Shown here: positions 63,473 to 64,000 of the stretch, in pieces
How positions within the stretch are numbered: position 1 is the first letter of the stretch
How the letters are laid out: every line of letters starts with the position of its first letter
Origin: CAYWPG01 sp964460035
GTDB taxonomy: Bacteria > Pseudomonadota > Gammaproteobacteria > Nitrococcales > AK92
Direction: 5' to 3'
Length of the DNA stretch: 64,000 nt
NCBI GenBank assembly: GCA_964460035.1
Contig: CAYWPG010000013.1
Location: forward strand, 27,955-91,954
Notes under the pieces: model-generated
Told to the model about the DNA's origin: nothing
Seen by the model: only the letters and a program-made list of their open reading frames with translations
The model's database searches: none
Translations under genes and position numbers: made by a program

Positions 63473-63838
63473 ATGGCCAAACTGCTCACCAACCTGCGCG
63501 GCATGCCGGACGACGAGATCGACGAAATCCGCGCGCTGCTTCGAGAGCACAACGTAGACTATTACGAAACGGCTCCCAACCGCTGGGGTTTGACGCTGGG
63601 CGCAATCTGGCTCCGCGACGAGGAACAGTGGCCGTATGCGCGGCGCCTGCTGGACGAGTATCAGCAACAGCGTGCGGCGCGAGCGCGGGCCGAGCACGCC
63701 GAACGCCGCCGTCTCGGCACCGAAGAGACGATCGCAAAGCGCTTTCGCAACAATCCGCTAAGCTTTCTGCTGTTGATGGCCGCGGTTGCGGCCATTCTGT
63801 ACTTCTCGATCGTCCCGTTTCTACGCTTGGCCGGCTGA
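63473..63838 (+). CDS. DUF6164 family small membrane protein
   Basis: A 121-residue protein. The N-terminal 75 residues are soluble (MPDDEIDEIRALLREHNVDYYETAPNRWGLTLGAIWLRDEEQW, a fold-like pattern), then a basic helix and one C-terminal transmembrane helix (about 97-116, FLLLMAAVAAILYFSIVPFL). The function is unknown; members are found in gammaproteobacteria. It is followed by a terminator shared with tRNA-Pro on the other strand. Confidence 0.8.
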   Translation: MAKLLTNLRGMPDDEIDEIRALLREHNVDYYETAPNRWGLTLGAIWLRDEEQWPYARRLLDEYQQQRAARARAEHAERRRLGTEETIAKRFRNNPLSFLLLMAAVAAILYFSIVPFLRLAG

Positions 63839-63902
63839 GCCGTACCGACCCGTACCGACCATAGCGGTTGGCGCCAAGCAAGCTCGGCTTCCCGTTGCCG
63901 CC

Positions 63903-63940
63903 AAAAAAAAGGCGGGCCAAGATGATCTTGACCCGCCTTT
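63903..63940 (-). terminator. Intrinsic terminator downstream of tRNA-Pro
   Basis: On the minus strand AAAGGCGGG, an imperfect inner stem (CAAG/CTTG) and CCCGCCTTT followed by a run of T (eight A on the plus strand at 63903-63910). It is a clear factor-independent terminator for the tRNA transcript. From the plus strand it has only three T and may act weakly for the DUF6164 gene. Confidence 0.88.
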
Positions 63941-63946
63941 CGGTAT

Positions 63947-64000
63947 TGGTCGGGGTGAGAGGATTTGAACCTCCGACCACCTGCACCCCATGCAGGTGCG
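63947..64000 (-). tRNA. tRNA-Pro(GGG), 3' part
   Basis: The last 54 bases of a tRNA, cut by the right edge. The anticodon stem-loop is CCTGC, loop ATGGGGT, GCAGG, giving anticodon GGG (plus-strand 63987-63989), which reads CCC/CCU. The T-arm GAGGTTCAAATCCTC and encoded CCA end are present. Confidence 0.95.

Noticed and set aside
1..64000. CRISPR arrays, insertion sequences, prophage or integrase genes
   Set aside because: No regularly spaced repeats, transposase motifs or phage structural genes were seen on either strand. The tRNA at the right edge is cut, so an element integrated beyond it cannot be excluded.

Overview
This window is a dense, high-GC stretch of bacterial chromosome. Gene content points to a halotolerant gammaproteobacterium: an sdhC-sdhD-sdhA operon, a ygfZ homologue, an ectoine/hydroxyectoine locus, a zur/znu zinc locus, a SUF iron-sulfur operon with its own Rrf2 regulator, motAB, dsbB and a bifunctional PBP1b. 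The genus cannot be fixed from sequence reading alone. I see no phage, insertion sequence, integron or CRISPR array; the region reads as core chromosome with a few unusual operons.

Layout. 1-1290 (minus): start of sdhA, sdhD, sdhC and a 54-residue SdhAF4/DUF1674 protein. 1499-4539: ygfZ, two tandem entericidin lipoproteins and a fused SpmA-SpmB membrane protein. 4980-12536: fadD, a TerB-like protein, an RND adaptor/pump pair and a bactofilin. 13192-14409: a lytic transglycosylase. 14445-21335 (minus): a nine-gene Mrp/Mbh-type antiporter operon with three proton-channel-like subunits. 21594-24719: a YfiM-like lipoprotein and two overlapping dynamin-like GTPases. 25068-28582: a STAS-MlaE/MlaF/MCE/PqiC-like lipid transporter. 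28611-32577: motB, motA and an HDOD protein. 32675-36687: a tandem T-fold protein and znuB-znuC-zur divergent from znuA. 36811-39012: tsaB and an MFS permease. 39490-42660: ectA, ectB and ectD, with no ectC. 42756-48004 (minus): yoaA/dinG-like helicase, a TPR lipoprotein, mrcB and dsbB. 48239-53996: a fadE-like, thiolase-like and fadJ-like operon. 54004-55939: a small cryptic protein and a two-receiver diguanylate cyclase. 56227-62353 (minus): Rrf2 regulator, sufB-C-D-S-U-T. 62419 to the end: a CDF metal exporter, a DUF6164 protein and the 3' part of tRNA-Pro(GGG).

Main discovery candidates. (1) The three translationally coupled genes at 48239-53996 look like a full beta-oxidation set, but key active-site residues are replaced: the thiolase has Ile at the nucleophilic Cys and Leu at the GHP His, the FadE-like protein has Asp at the catalytic Glu, and the crotonase oxyanion Gly pair is Val-Val. 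The operon looks conserved as a unit but chemically reprogrammed. (2) The ectoine locus lacks ectC, and a strong hairpin follows ectB. (3) The Mrp-type operon follows the order of archaeal Mbh ion-translocating modules, carries no hydrogenase genes, and ends with a subunit that has lost the TM5 glutamate. (4) A 54-residue SdhAF4-like gene sits directly upstream of sdhC.

Convergent gene pairs are often separated by long perfect hairpins without strong U-tracts. Within operons, ATGA/GTGA start-stop overlaps are common, indicating heavy translational coupling.
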